Source: an uncultured Muribaculaceae bacterium
Lineage (GTDB): Bacteria > Bacteroidota > Bacteroidia > Bacteroidales > Muribaculaceae
Assembly (NCBI GenBank): GCA_944320595.1
Contig: CALUIB010000011.1
Span: 33,133-97,132, forward strand
Direction of reading: 5' to 3'
DNA: 64,000 bases
The notes beneath the pieces were generated by a model that had not been told where the DNA came from, searched no databases, and saw nothing but the letters and a program-made list of their open reading frames with translations. Shown here piece by piece: positions 35,592-46,928 of the stretch. The position numbers and the translations under genes are program-made. Position 1 is the stretch's first letter; each line of letters opens with the position of its first letter.

Positions 35592-37232
35592 ATGGCTAAT
35601 ATACAAGAAACAATCAGCAAACTTTTCCCCGAGGCTGCATTCGAGCAGGGCGAGGAACTACGCGTGACGGTCGATGCCAAGCAATGGCGTGCGCTTGCCG
35701 AGCAGTTAAAAGGGAACGCTGATTTGGGATTTGATTATCTTGTGGGTATTGTCGGCTGCGACTGGAAGGAGTCGATGGGTTGCGTGTATTACTTTACCAA
35801 CACTTCCACCCAAGACCACTTGATGGTGAAAGTGACCACCGCCGACCGCGAACACCCCGTGCTGCACAGCGTGAGCGACTTGTGGAAAGTGGCACTGATA
35901 CAGGAACGCGAGGTGTTTGACTTCTATGGCATTATTTTCACCGGGCATCCCGATATGCGCCGTCTGTTCCTGCGTACCGACTGGGTGGGCTACCCGCTGC
36001 GCAAGGACTATGACGCAAATCCCGAGCTGAACCCCGTGAGGCTGAACCAAGAACCGAATGAAGACGCTACGGCCGAATATGTGGAGGAGGCCGACGGTTC
36101 GATAAAGAAGATTGACAAGAAGGTATTTGAAGACGAGGAATACGTGGTCAACTTCGGCCCACAGCACCCGTCAACCCACGGTGTGATGCGCTTGCGCGCA
36201 AGCATCGACGGCGAAACCATCTTGAAGGTTGACCCCATGTGCGGGTACATACACCGTGGCATCGAGAAACTGTGCGAGTCGAAGACTTATCCGCAGACGC
36301 TCATGTTCACCGACCGTATGGATTATATGTCGGCACACCAGAACCGCCACTGCCTGTGCCTCTGCATCGAAAAGGCATTGGGCATAGAGGTTCCGCGCCG
36401 TGCGCAAATCATTCGCGTGATGATGGACGAGCTTATGCGCTTGTCGTCGCACTTGCTTTCATACGGCTGTATGACAATGGACATGGGTGCCACGACGGCA
36501 TTCTTCTACGGGTTCCGCGAACGCGAGGAGATACTCGACATCTTCGAGAAGACGTGCGGCGCACGTATGTCGCTCCACTATAACGTGATTGGTGGCGTGG
36601 TTGCCGATGTTCACCCCGATTTCATCAAGGACGTGAGGGCAATATGCAGCATCATGCCCGACAGGCTGAAGGAGTACCACAAGCTCTTCACCGGCAACGT
36701 GATAGCGCAAAACCGCACGAAGGGCGTGGGCGTGTTGTCGAAGGAGGATGCCATCAGCTATTCGGTCACCGGCCCTTCGGGTCGTGCCACTGGCTGGCAT
36801 TGCGACGTGCGCAAGACTGCCCCGTATTCAATCTACAAGGAACTCGACTTCGAGGAAATCACCGAGACTGCAGGCGACAGCTTTGCCCGCTACATGGTGA
36901 GAATGCGCGAGATAGAGCAATGCGTGAAACTGCTTGAGCAGCTTTGCGACCTGCTCGAAAAGGAACCGGGCAACGACTACATCGCCCCCAAGGTTCCCAA
37001 GATTATAAAGCTGCCTGCCGGCAGCTGGTTCCAGCAGGTGGAGGCAAGCCGCGGCGCATTTGGCGTGTATATCGAGAGCACCGGCGAAAAGTCGCCCTAC
37101 CGTATGCACTTCAACAGCCCGTGCCTGAACATAGTAGGGTCGGTTGACAAGGCTTGCGCCGGTTACAAGATTGCCGACTTGATTACTATTACGGCATCGC
37201 TCGACTATGTAATCCCCGACATCGACCGTTAA
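35592..37232 (+). CDS. nuoCD: NADH-quinone oxidoreductase subunit C/D fusion
   Basis: A 546-residue fusion. Residues 1 to about 150 are NuoC, with EREVFDFYGIIFTGHPDMRRLFLRTDWVGYPLRKDY. After an acidic linker, residues about 175-546 are NuoD: NFGPQHPSTHGVMRLRASIDGE, GYIHRGIEKLCE, MDYMSAHQNRHCLCLCIEKALGIEVP and the C-terminal LNIVGSVDKACAGYKIADLITITASLDYVIPDIDR. NuoD forms most of the quinone pocket. The fusion is usual in Bacteroidota and enterobacteria. Confidence 0.96.
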   Translation: MANIQETISKLFPEAAFEQGEELRVTVDAKQWRALAEQLKGNADLGFDYLVGIVGCDWKESMGCVYYFTNTSTQDHLMVKVTTADREHPVLHSVSDLWKVALIQEREVFDFYGIIFTGHPDMRRLFLRTDWVGYPLRKDYDANPELNPVRLNQEPNEDATAEYVEEADGSIKKIDKKVFEDEEYVVNFGPQHPSTHGVMRLRASIDGETILKVDPMCGYIHRGIEKLCESKTYPQTLMFTDRMDYMSAHQNRHCLCLCIEKALGIEVPRRAQIIRVMMDELMRLSSHLLSYGCMTMDMGATTAFFYGFREREEILDIFEKTCGARMSLHYNVIGGVVADVHPDFIKDVRAICSIMPDRLKEYHKLFTGNVIAQNRTKGVGVLSKEDAISYSVTGPSGRATGWHCDVRKTAPYSIYKELDFEEITETAGDSFARYMVRMREIEQCVKLLEQLCDLLEKEPGNDYIAPKVPKIIKLPAGSWFQQVEASRGAFGVYIESTGEKSPYRMHFNSPCLNIVGSVDKACAGYKIADLITITASLDYVIPDIDR

Positions 37233-37274
37233 CAAGATTATTCACGAAAATCAAAACACACACAAAGGAATATT

Positions 37275-38351
37275 ATGTTTGACTTTGGTTCAATAACAAC
37301 ATGGTTTGACAATCTGCTGGAGAGCGTTATGCCTGCATGGGCAGCCACAGTGATTGAATGTGTCATAATTGGCGTGGTGCTGTTGCTGGTCTATGCTCTG
37401 CTGGCAATATTCTATATCTTCTATGAACGCAAGCTGTGTGCTTGGTTCCAGTGCCGCCTCGGCCCCATGCGCGTGGGTCCGTGGGGCGTGCTGCAGGTGT
37501 TTGCCGATATGTTCAAGATTCTTATCAAGGAGCTTATCAGGCTTGAAAACATCGACCGTTTCTTGTTTGCCCTCGCTCCTTATTTGGTAATCATAGCATC
37601 GGTGGTGAGCTTTGCAGTGTTGCCTTGGGGCAACGGGTTGCAAGTCATCGACTTCAACATAGGCGTGTTCTTCATGATTGCTGCGTCGTCGCTTGGCGTG
37701 CTTGGCATCTTGCTTGCAGGGTGGTCGAGCAACAACAAGTACACCCTTATCGGTGCAATGCGTAGCGGCGCGCAGATGATTAGCTATGAATTGTCGGTGG
37801 GCTTGTCGATAATGACCATCGTGGTGCTTGCCGGTACCATGTCGGTGAGCGAACTTGTGGCCGCGCAGGCCGATGGCTGGTTCCTGTTCAAGGGGCATAT
37901 TTCGGCTGTAATCGCATTCATAATATATCTGATTGCTGCCACTGGCGAGACTAACCGCGGCCCGTTCGACCTTCCCGAGGCCGAGCATGAGCTGACTGCC
38001 GGTTACCACACCGAGTATTCGGGCATACACTTCGGTTTCTTCTACCTTGCCGAATACCTTAACCTGTTCATCGTTTCGGGTATTGCCTCGTTGATGTTCC
38101 TTGGCGGCTGGATGCCTTTGCACGTGCCCGGCTGGGACGGCTTCAACATGGTTATGGATTACATTCCGTCGGTTGTGTGGTTCCTGGGCAAGGCGTTCTT
38201 CATCTCGTTCATCATTATTTGGTTCAAGTGGTCGTTCCCGCGTGTGCGCATCGACCAGCTGCTTGCGCTTGAATGGAAGTACCTCATGCCGATAGGCTTG
38301 TTCAACTTGATACTTATGACATTGCTGGTGGTTTACGGCCTGCATTTCTAA
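37275..38351 (+). CDS. nuoH: NADH-quinone oxidoreductase subunit H
   Basis: A 358-residue membrane subunit that joins the peripheral and membrane arms. Motifs include [27 protein letters not shown] and the quinone-loop sequence [27 protein letters not shown] with its acidic residues. Eight or so helices are evident. In a standard operon nuoI follows; here atpD begins 41 bases downstream with no terminator or promoter motif that I can see between them. Confidence 0.95.
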   Translation: MFDFGSITTWFDNLLESVMPAWAATVIECVIIGVVLLLVYALLAIFYIFYERKLCAWFQCRLGPMRVGPWGVLQVFADMFKILIKELIRLENIDRFLFALAPYLVIIASVVSFAVLPWGNGLQVIDFNIGVFFMIAASSLGVLGILLAGWSSNNKYTLIGAMRSGAQMISYELSVGLSIMTIVVLAGTMSVSELVAAQADGWFLFKGHISAVIAFIIYLIAATGETNRGPFDLPEAEHELTAGYHTEYSGIHFGFFYLAEYLNLFIVSGIASLMFLGGWMPLHVPGWDGFNMVMDYIPSVVWFLGKAFFISFIIIWFKWSFPRVRIDQLLALEWKYLMPIGLFNLILMTLLVVYGLHF

Positions 38352-38386
38352 AAAAGAGACACTTATAATTCAGAGACCTAAAATAA

Positions 38387-39895
<1,509 letters not shown>

Positions 39896-39945
39896 CCGTC
39901 TTACTGTCAGAGAGAGAGTTGTAAACAATTAACGAATGAAATATT

Positions 39946-40182
39946 ATGACACTGAAGATAATATCGGCTGAGAAGGTGGAATACACTGGCGAGGTGGAAG
40001 CTGTCACCATGCCGGGCGTGCTGGGCTCGTTTACCGTGCTCGACCACCACGCCGCGATGATTTCGGCACTTGCCGCAGGCCGCCTTATGTATGGCGCGGC
40101 CAACGGCGAGAAGGAGTCGCGCGACATCAAGGGCGGTATTGCGGATATCAACAATAATGTTGTGTCGGTGTGCATATATTAA
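39946..40182 (+). CDS. atpC: F1Fo ATP synthase subunit epsilon, short form
   Basis: A 78-residue subunit containing only the N-terminal beta-barrel domain (LKIISAEKVEYTGEVEAVTMPGVLGSFTVLDHHAAMISALAAG). The C-terminal helical hairpin that inhibits the E. coli enzyme is absent; the usual length in proteobacteria is about 135-140. Short epsilon subunits are common in Bacteroidota. It links gamma to the c-ring. Confidence 0.92.
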   Translation: MTLKIISAEKVEYTGEVEAVTMPGVLGSFTVLDHHAAMISALAAGRLMYGAANGEKESRDIKGGIADINNNVVSVCIY

Positions 40183-40198
40183 TTCCATGCTTTGAACT

Positions 40199-41299
40199 AT
40201 GAAGAAGGTACTTACCATACTGTCAGCCATGTTCCTGCTGGTGATGCTGGGCACGCAAAGTGCCATGGCGGCCACCGAAGGGGAGGAGGGCGGCAGTATC
40301 AATCCCAAGGAGATTATCTTCGAGCACCTTGGCGACGGTTATGGCTGGGAAGTGCCGTTCTCTCACTCGCACCGCATACCGTTGCCGGTGATTGTGCGCG
40401 ACTATGAGGGAACGTGGCACGTGTTCAGCTCTTCGAGGCTCATGCACGGAGGCGAGTACGACGGGTTCACCATAGCCGAGGGTGGCGACTACAACGGCAA
40501 GGTCGTTGGCATGCGCCCCGACGGCAGCGGCGGCATGGTACAATACCGCCCACTGGACTTGTCGATTACCAAGAACGTGGCAGCCTTGATTATATCGGCG
40601 TTGGTGGTTGCCCTCATGGCCTTTTGGCTGGTGAGGTGGTACAAACGCAATGGAATGAAGGCTCCCCGCAAGGGACTGGGGGCGTTTGAAGTGACGGTGG
40701 CTTACATCTACGACGGCGTGATAAAGCCCACGCTGGGGACAAAGGCAAAGAAATTTGCCCCCTACCTGCTCACCGTGTTCTTCTTCATCCTCACGATGAA
40801 CCTGCTCGGGTTGATAGTCATCTTCCCCGGCGGTGCCAACCTCACGGGCAACCTTGCCGTTACACTTGTATTGTCGATTTTCACTTTCTTGCTCACCAAC
40901 CTGTTTGGCACCAAGCATTATTGGAAGGACATCTTTTGGCCCGATGTGCCTTGGTGGCTCAAGGTGCCTATACCCATGATGCCCGTCATCGAGCTATTCG
41001 GTATATTCACCAAGCCGGCGGCACTCACCGTCCGTCTGTTTGCCAACATGATGGGAGGCCACATGATAGTGATAGTATTGACATTGTTGATATTCATATT
41101 TACCGCTATTGGCGGTCTTGCAATAGGTGGAGTGACCACGGTGGTGTCGATGCTGTTCTCGGTATTCATGCTGCTTATCGACACGCTTGTGAGCTTCATC
41201 CAGGCCTACGTGTTCACCATGCTTTCCACCCTGTTCATCTCCTTGGCGCAGGCCGGGGGCGAGCATGAGGGCGAAGGCTCGGTAGCCAAGGCCGAATAA
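40199..41299 (+). CDS. atpB: F1Fo ATP synthase subunit a
   Basis: A 366-residue Fo subunit with an N-terminal signal-like segment (MKKVLTILSAMFLLVMLGTQSAMA) and a 130-residue extracytoplasmic extension before the first core helix, a feature of Bacteroidota. The proton half-channel helix has the essential Arg in ALTVRLFANMMGGHMIVIVLTLL, and a second conserved region is LLIDTLVSFIQAYVFTMLSTLFISLA. The gene begins 16 bases after atpC. Confidence 0.94.
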   Translation: MKKVLTILSAMFLLVMLGTQSAMAATEGEEGGSINPKEIIFEHLGDGYGWEVPFSHSHRIPLPVIVRDYEGTWHVFSSSRLMHGGEYDGFTIAEGGDYNGKVVGMRPDGSGGMVQYRPLDLSITKNVAALIISALVVALMAFWLVRWYKRNGMKAPRKGLGAFEVTVAYIYDGVIKPTLGTKAKKFAPYLLTVFFFILTMNLLGLIVIFPGGANLTGNLAVTLVLSIFTFLLTNLFGTKHYWKDIFWPDVPWWLKVPIPMMPVIELFGIFTKPAALTVRLFANMMGGHMIVIVLTLLIFIFTAIGGLAIGGVTTVVSMLFSVFMLLIDTLVSFIQAYVFTMLSTLFISLAQAGGEHEGEGSVAKAE

Positions 41300-41304
41300 A
41301 TAAA

Positions 41305-41327
41305 GCAGGCACGTGCATGCGTCCTGC
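41305..41327 (+). other. Intercistronic hairpin between atpB and atpE
   Basis: GCAGG-c-ACG pairs with CGT-CCTGC around a short loop, with one bulged base, in the 82-base gap before atpE. Such a fold may stabilise or process the mRNA so that the c subunit, needed in excess, is made in larger amounts. No T-run follows, so it is unlikely to be a terminator. Confidence 0.45.
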
Positions 41328-41369
41328 CAAAAACAACATTAAACAAAGAAAACAAAAACATTAACTTAA

Positions 41370-41624
<255 letters not shown>

Positions 41625-41637
41625 AAAACCGCGATAG

Positions 41638-42135
41638 ATGGAACTGTTCACGCCCGAATTGGGTTTGGTGTTCTGGATGTTTGTCTTCTTTGCCATCCTG
41701 TTTTTCATTTTGGCAAAGTTCGCATGGCCCTACATCATCAAGAGCCTTGAGGAACGAGGCGACTTGATTGACAAGGGTGTGCTCTATGCCAAGAATGCGA
41801 AGGAGCAATTAGACAACGCCAAAGCCGAAGCCCAGAAATATGTAGCTGAAGCCCAAAAGCAGCAAGCCGACATATTGCGTGACGCAGCCAAAATGAAGAG
41901 CCAAATCATCGAGGAGGCCAAGTCGGCCGCCCAGGACGAGGCCAAGAAAGTAATGGACGCTGCCAAGGTTGCCATAGAGCAGGCACGCAAGGAATCGGAA
42001 TTGCAGTTCCGCAACGAGGTGAGCAGCTTTGCACTTTCCATCGCCGAGAAGATGATTCGCAAGAACATGGAAGGCGACAAGGCGCAAGCCGAATTGGTGG
42101 ACAAATTGTTGAAAGAGGTTGAAAATAAAAACTAA
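41638..42135 (+). CDS. atpF: F1Fo ATP synthase subunit b
   Basis: A 165-residue peripheral-stalk subunit: one N-terminal membrane helix (LGLVFWMFVFFAILFFILAKFAWP) followed by a long charged coiled coil rich in Ala, Lys, Glu and Gln. The length is typical. It begins 13 bases after atpE. Confidence 0.95.
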   Translation: MELFTPELGLVFWMFVFFAILFFILAKFAWPYIIKSLEERGDLIDKGVLYAKNAKEQLDNAKAEAQKYVAEAQKQQADILRDAAKMKSQIIEEAKSAAQDEAKKVMDAAKVAIEQARKESELQFRNEVSSFALSIAEKMIRKNMEGDKAQAELVDKLLKEVENKN

Positions 42136-42144
42136 GCAAGGATT

Positions 42145-42687
42145 ATGAACGACGGATTGATTGCACGCCGGTATGCCAAGGCTTTCTTGAAGTATGCCGT
42201 CGAGAAGAAGGCAGACGGGCAGGCCTACGGCCAAATGAGGCGGCTCGATGAGGCTTATGCCGCCGAGGCTAAGCTGAAGAAAGCGGTGGGCAACCGTTTT
42301 ATCTCGGCCGACGACAAGTCGCGACTGCTGCTTGCCGCCGCCGGGGCTAAGCCGGGCGACTGCTTGGCAAAGTTCATAAAACTTGTGATTAGTCACAACC
42401 GCGAGGGTTTCATGCGAGAGATGTCGAAGGCTTACCAGGACTTGTACCGCGAGGCCAATAACATCGCTCAGATTGAAATTGTAACGGCAACGGAAATGCC
42501 CGCTGCCACCTTGAAGAAAATGACCGACGTGGTGAAGAGCAAGCTCGCGGGCAAGAAAATCGAGGAAACGCACCGCATCGACCCCGGCCTGATAGGCGGG
42601 TTCATCGTCCGCGTGGATACGGTGCAGCTCGACGCGTCGATTAAGAACGAACTGAAGAAATTGCGATTAAAACTCCTTAAAAATTAA
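42145..42687 (+). CDS. atpH: F1Fo ATP synthase subunit delta
   Basis: A 180-residue stalk subunit. It starts with [24 protein letters not shown] and ends with the family block [34 protein letters not shown]. It connects the b-subunit stalk to the top of F1. It lies nine bases after atpF and two bases before atpA. Confidence 0.95.
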   Translation: MNDGLIARRYAKAFLKYAVEKKADGQAYGQMRRLDEAYAAEAKLKKAVGNRFISADDKSRLLLAAAGAKPGDCLAKFIKLVISHNREGFMREMSKAYQDLYREANNIAQIEIVTATEMPAATLKKMTDVVKSKLAGKKIEETHRIDPGLIGGFIVRVDTVQLDASIKNELKKLRLKLLKN

Positions 42688-42689
42688 AT

Positions 42690-44267
42690 ATGATTGACCC
42701 AAGTGAAATATCCGAAATATTGAAGAGCCAGCTCGACGAGGTTCAAGGCAAAATGGACTTCGAGGAGGTGGGCACCGTGCTTGAGGTAGGAGATGGAGTT
42801 GCACACGTTTATGGCCTCGACAATGTGAAGGCCAATGAGTTGGTGGAATTTGAAAACGGCACGAGCGGCGTGGCCATGAACCTTGAGGAAAGCAATGTGG
42901 GCGTTATCTTGCTCGACAATGTGAACTCGATTTCAGAGAACATGACCGTGCGCCGCACTGGCAACATCGCCTCTATCCCTGTCGGGGAAGGCTTGCTGGG
43001 CCGTGTAATCAACATACTTGGCGAGCCTGTTGACGGCCGCGGCCCCATCGAGGGCAAGATGATTCGCCTGCCGCTTGAACGCAAGGCTCCGGGCGTAATC
43101 TTCCGCCAGCCGGTGAAGCAGCCGTTGCAGACGGGTATCAAGGCCATCGACTCGATGGTGCCAATAGGGCGCGGCCAGCGTGAGCTTATCATCGGCGACC
43201 GCCAGATTGGCAAGACGGCCATTGCCATCGACACCATAATCAACCAGCGCAGCAACTTCGAGGCGGGCAAGCCCGTGTATTGCATCTATGTGGCAATAGG
43301 GCAGAAAGCCTCGTCGGTGGCGCAGACGGTTAACGTGTTGCGCGAGCACAATGCCCTCGACTATACCGTAGTGGTGGCCGCCACCGCAGCCGACTCGGCA
43401 GCGATGCGCTACTATGCGCCGTTTGCCGGCGTGGCCATAGGCGAATACTTCCGCGACTCGGGGCGCGACGCGCTCATCATATACGACGACCTGTCGAAGC
43501 AGGCCGTGGCCTATCGCGAAATATCGCTTATCTTGAAGCGTCCTTCGGGCCGCGAGGCTTATCCCGGCGACATCTTCTACTTGCACAGCCGCCTGCTTGA
43601 GCGTGCTGCCAAGATTATAGAGAACGACGAAGTGGCAAAGGACATGAACGACCTGCCCGAAGTGATGAAGCCAATCGTGAAGGGCGGAGGCTCGCTCACG
43701 GCGTTGCCCATCATCGAGACGCAGGCCGGCGACGTGTCGGCTTATATCCCCACCAACGTGATTTCAATCACCGACGGGCAGATATTCCTTGAATCGGGCT
43801 TGTTCAACAGCGGTATCCGTCCCGCCATCAACGTGGGTATATCGGTGTCGCGTGTGGGTGGCAACGCCCAAATCAAGTCGATGAAGAAGGTGGCTGGTAC
43901 GCTGAAAATCGATCAGGCGCAGTTCCGCGAGCTGGAGGCGTTCACCAAGTTTGGCGGCGACCTCGACGCAGTTACTGCCCGCACCATCGACAAGGGGCGC
44001 AAGAACGAGCGGTTGCTCATACAGCCGCAGTACACGCCCATGAGCGTCGAGGAGCAGGTGGCAGTGATATTCTGCGGTACGCAGGGGTTGCTCGAAAAAG
44101 TGCCGCTCGACAAGGTTGCCGAGTTTGAGAAGCTGTTCTTGCAGTTGCTCAAGTCAAAGCACCAGGCCGACGTGCTCGACGTGCTGCGCAGCGGTGTAAT
44201 CAACGACGACGTGAAGGAGAAGTTGACAGCCGCCGCACGTGATATTACAAGTAAATACACTGATTGA
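42690..44267 (+). CDS. atpA: F1Fo ATP synthase subunit alpha
   Basis: A 525-residue non-catalytic nucleotide-binding subunit with the P-loop [36 protein letters not shown], and the arginine-finger region [39 protein letters not shown]. Length is normal (about 500-525). Confidence 0.97.
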   Translation: MIDPSEISEILKSQLDEVQGKMDFEEVGTVLEVGDGVAHVYGLDNVKANELVEFENGTSGVAMNLEESNVGVILLDNVNSISENMTVRRTGNIASIPVGEGLLGRVINILGEPVDGRGPIEGKMIRLPLERKAPGVIFRQPVKQPLQTGIKAIDSMVPIGRGQRELIIGDRQIGKTAIAIDTIINQRSNFEAGKPVYCIYVAIGQKASSVAQTVNVLREHNALDYTVVVAATAADSAAMRYYAPFAGVAIGEYFRDSGRDALIIYDDLSKQAVAYREISLILKRPSGREAYPGDIFYLHSRLLERAAKIIENDEVAKDMNDLPEVMKPIVKGGGSLTALPIIETQAGDVSAYIPTNVISITDGQIFLESGLFNSGIRPAINVGISVSRVGGNAQIKSMKKVAGTLKIDQAQFRELEAFTKFGGDLDAVTARTIDKGRKNERLLIQPQYTPMSVEEQVAVIFCGTQGLLEKVPLDKVAEFEKLFLQLLKSKHQADVLDVLRSGVINDDVKEKLTAAARDITSKYTD

Positions 44268-44279
44268 AAATAACGGCAA

Positions 44280-45182
44280 ATGGCAACATTACGAGAATTA
44301 AAAGGAAGAATCGGCTCGGTGGCATCGACCGGGAAAGTCACTACTTCGATGAAGATGATTTCCTCGGCTAAGATGCACAAGAGCGAACAGGCGCTCAAGC
44401 GGCTTGTGCCTTTCCGCAGCCAAATACAGACTGTGATGGGCCACCTGCTTGCCGCCGACGGCCAGTACAGCTCGCCGTTGATAGAAGTTCGTGATGTTAA
44501 GCGGCTGTCGATTATTGCCTTCGGTTCTGATGACGGCCTGTGCGGGGCTTACAACATCAACATATTCAAGGAATTGGTTAAGTTGATAGACGATTGCCGC
44601 AGCCGGTATGGTGCCGGGGTGGAAATCACCGTTTACCCCGTGGGGAAGAAGATGGCGCGCGCTGCAAAGAAACTGGAAGATGGCACGGTAAGCGTGGCCA
44701 CGGCCAGCATAAACACCCGCAGCACCGCCGCCGGCATAAGTGATTTCACCGATGGCATAAAGGATGCTTTCCTGCAAAAGCTCGCCGACAAGGTTCTCGT
44801 GCTTTATATGCACTACAAGACACCGAGCCGGCAGGTGATGCAAATCGACCAGCTGCTGCCCGTGAGCCAGGAGGCAATAGCCGCGGCAGGCGGCAATGCC
44901 GGCGAGGGCAAGCGTGGGAACGACAACGCCCCATGCATATTCGAGCCCGACGCCAATGCCATTTTCAATGCCGTGTTGCCGCTCTACATTAACTCGGTGA
45001 TGCAGGAAGTGTGCACCGAGAACAATGCCTCGGAAGCCGCAGCGCGTGTTATGGCCATGCAGACGGCCAGCGACAATGCGCAGAAGCTGCTCGAAGAGCT
45101 GCAGCTTGAATACAACAAGCTGCGACAGCAGAGCATAACCACCGAGCTGCTCGACATACTGGGCGGCCAGGTTGAAAGATAG
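44280..45182 (+). CDS. atpG: F1Fo ATP synthase subunit gamma
   Basis: A 300-residue rotor shaft. The N-terminal helix ATLRELKGRIGSVASTGKVTTSMKMISSAKMHKSE and the C-terminal helix RVMAMQTASDNAQKLLEELQLEYNKLRQQSITTELLDILGG are the conserved coiled coil. The final codons, GAAAGATAG, start the first unit of a tandem repeat that continues downstream. Confidence 0.96.
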   Translation: MATLRELKGRIGSVASTGKVTTSMKMISSAKMHKSEQALKRLVPFRSQIQTVMGHLLAADGQYSSPLIEVRDVKRLSIIAFGSDDGLCGAYNINIFKELVKLIDDCRSRYGAGVEITVYPVGKKMARAAKKLEDGTVSVATASINTRSTAAGISDFTDGIKDAFLQKLADKVLVLYMHYKTPSRQVMQIDQLLPVSQEAIAAAGGNAGEGKRGNDNAPCIFEPDANAIFNAVLPLYINSVMQEVCTENNASEAAARVMAMQTASDNAQKLLEELQLEYNKLRQQSITTELLDILGGQVER

Positions 45183-45344
45183 CGCAAGGCGAGTGCAAAA
45201 GGCAAATTCATGCTTGCATGGATTTGCTTTAGCCGAGCCGCCGCCTATCTTATCGAAAGATAGCGCAAGGCGAGTGCCAAGATAAATTCGTGCCAGCATG
45301 GATTTGCGCATTGGCCAAGCCGCCGCCTATCTTATCGAAAGATA
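45174..45344 (+). repeat. Tandem repeat of about 81 bp beginning at the end of atpG
   Basis: Unit 1 (45174-45254) and unit 2 (45255-45336) are near-identical. Both begin GAAAGATAGCGCAAGGCGAG, contain GCATGGATTTG, and end in GCCGCCGCCTATCTTATC; a third truncated start (GAAAGATA) follows at 45337. Unit 1 starts inside the last codons of atpG. Each junction forms a hairpin CTATCTT-atcg-AAAGATAG, and GATAG...GGCG can pair with CGCC...CTATC within a unit. The rest of the gap to 45460 shows nothing further. Confidence 0.85.
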
Positions 45345-45460
45345 ATCAAAGAACGAAATGCTGTGCCGCGCCCCGGCGCACCGCAAGAGCCGGGGTGGTG
45401 GCAGCGTTTCTTAAAAAGACATCAAGCGAAGACAGGAAGTAAAATACCGGACTTCCCCGA

Positions 45461-45491
45461 TTGCTAATTTTGACAGAAAAAAATATATTTG
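45461..45491 (+). promoter_or_regulatory. Internal promoter before nuoI
   Basis: TTG (45461-45463), a 20-base spacer, then TATATTTG (45484-45491) is a full match to the Bacteroidota consensus, and a second TAATTTTG overlaps at 45465-45472. Transcription would begin near 45498, 29 bases before nuoI, so nuoI-N can be expressed apart from the upstream genes. Confidence 0.75.
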
Positions 45492-45526
45492 TGCCGGTAT
45501 TAGTTTTTATAAGATTTGACTTATCT

Positions 45527-46057
45527 ATGACTATCAAAGATTATTTCTCATCTCTCTTCAAAGGGACATGGAGTCTATTGCAAGGAATGCAAGTGACGGG
45601 AAAGGAACTTGTGACCCCGAAAATAACGAAGCAATATCCGGAGAACCGCGACCAATTGGAGATTCCCGAAAGGTTCAGGGCTACATTGTCATTCGTTTAT
45701 GACGCCGAAGGCAATCACAAGTGCATAGCTTGTGGGTTATGTCAAATGAATTGCCCCAACGGCACCATCCACATCGAGACGAAGATGGTGGACATGCCCG
45801 ACGGCAAGAAGAAACGAAAATTAGACAAATATATGTATGACTTGGGGAGCTGCACCTTCTGCCAGCTGTGCGTGCTGTCGTGCCCCCACGGTGCCATCGA
45901 GTTCAGCAACGACTTCGAGCAGGCCGTGTTCACACGCAGCAAGCTTGTGCAGCAATTGAATTATCTGCCCGAGAAAGAAGTGCCGGCACCAGCGCCACAG
46001 CCTGCCAAGGCCGAGGCTCCTGCCGCAGCCGGCGCCGCTAAAGTAGAAGAAAAATAA
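45527..46057 (+). CDS. nuoI: NADH-quinone oxidoreductase subunit I
   Basis: A 176-residue peripheral-arm protein with two 4Fe-4S clusters: CIACGLCQMNCPNGTI and CTFCQLCVLSCPHGAI. The last 30 residues are a Pro/Ala-rich tail (EVPAPAPQPAKAEAPAAAGA). ATG at 45527 was chosen because earlier in-frame codons lie inside the promoter. In a standard operon it would follow nuoH directly. Confidence 0.95.
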   Translation: MTIKDYFSSLFKGTWSLLQGMQVTGKELVTPKITKQYPENRDQLEIPERFRATLSFVYDAEGNHKCIACGLCQMNCPNGTIHIETKMVDMPDGKKKRKLDKYMYDLGSCTFCQLCVLSCPHGAIEFSNDFEQAVFTRSKLVQQLNYLPEKEVPAPAPQPAKAEAPAAAGAAKVEEK

Positions 46058-46075
46058 AGAAAATAAATAAATCAC

Positions 46076-46591
46076 ATGGAATCATTAGGAAGTATAATTG
46101 CGTATTTCATAATTGCAATTGCAATTATCGTGTTCTCGGTACTGGCAATGACCTCGGGCAAGATTTTGCGTGCGGCAACTTACTTGCTATTCGTGCTGTT
46201 TGCCACAGCCGGCATCTATTTCCAGATAGGCTATGAATTTCTGGGAGCGGTGCAGATAGCAGTGTATGCCGGCGGTATCATGGTGCTGTTCGTATTCTCC
46301 ATCTTGTTGACCCACAAGCCCGGGGCCAACGCTCCGCGCCTCACCAACCACAAGCGGTGGCTCGGCCTCAGTGCCGCACTGCTCGGTGCAGGTGTGTGCT
46401 TGTATTCATTGCTTAGCTACGGCTCGATGATGATGCAGAAGATGCCCGACAATTTCAGCATCGACATCCACGGCATTGGGCAGGCGTTGCTCAGCACCGA
46501 CAAGTTTGGCTACCTGCTGCCGTTCGAGGCAATGGGCATATTGTTGCTTGCATGTATAATAGGTGGCGTGGTAATAGCGCGTAAACGATAA
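46076..46591 (+). CDS. nuoJ: NADH-quinone oxidoreductase subunit J
   Basis: A 171-residue membrane subunit with five helices. The conserved third helix reads EFLGAVQIAVYAGGIMVLFVFSILLT, which contains the pi-bulge region next to the quinone-linked proton path. It starts 18 bases after nuoI. Confidence 0.94.
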   Translation: MESLGSIIAYFIIAIAIIVFSVLAMTSGKILRAATYLLFVLFATAGIYFQIGYEFLGAVQIAVYAGGIMVLFVFSILLTHKPGANAPRLTNHKRWLGLSAALLGAGVCLYSLLSYGSMMMQKMPDNFSIDIHGIGQALLSTDKFGYLLPFEAMGILLLACIIGGVVIARKR

Positions 46592-46611
46592 TACACAGGA
46601 GGAAGCGAATT

Positions 46612-46923
46612 ATGGATTTTACAATGATGATGTATATAATCCCGGCCATCATAATGTTTGGCTGCGGTGTTTACGGGTTCATCACCCGCCGAAATATGAT
46701 AGCCATATTGATTTCACTGGAATTGATGCTCAATGCGGTGGATATCAATTTTGCAGTGTTCAACCGTTTCCTGTTCCCGGGGCAGATGGAAGGAATGTTC
46801 TTCTCGTTGTTTGCCATAGGCTTGGCTGCGGCCGAGACGGCTCTTGCCATAGCCATTGTCATCAACGTGTACCGTGCTGCAAGGAACGTGGATATTCGAC
46901 AACTTACTAAAATGAAATTTTAA
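46612..46923 (+). CDS. nuoK: NADH-quinone oxidoreductase subunit K
   Basis: A 103-residue membrane subunit with three helices. The conserved acidic residues are in NMIAILISLELMLNAVDINF and AAAETALAIAIVINVYR, matching the two key Glu of NuoK. It begins 20 bases after nuoJ and ends five bases before nuoL. Confidence 0.95.
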   Translation: MDFTMMMYIIPAIIMFGCGVYGFITRRNMIAILISLELMLNAVDINFAVFNRFLFPGQMEGMFFSLFAIGLAAAETALAIAIVINVYRAARNVDIRQLTKMKF

Positions 46924-46928
46924 GTTCT

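Noticed and set aside
45174..45344. CRISPR array.
   Set aside because: Only two long tandem units without distinct spacers; nothing elsewhere in the window has regular repeat-spacer spacing.
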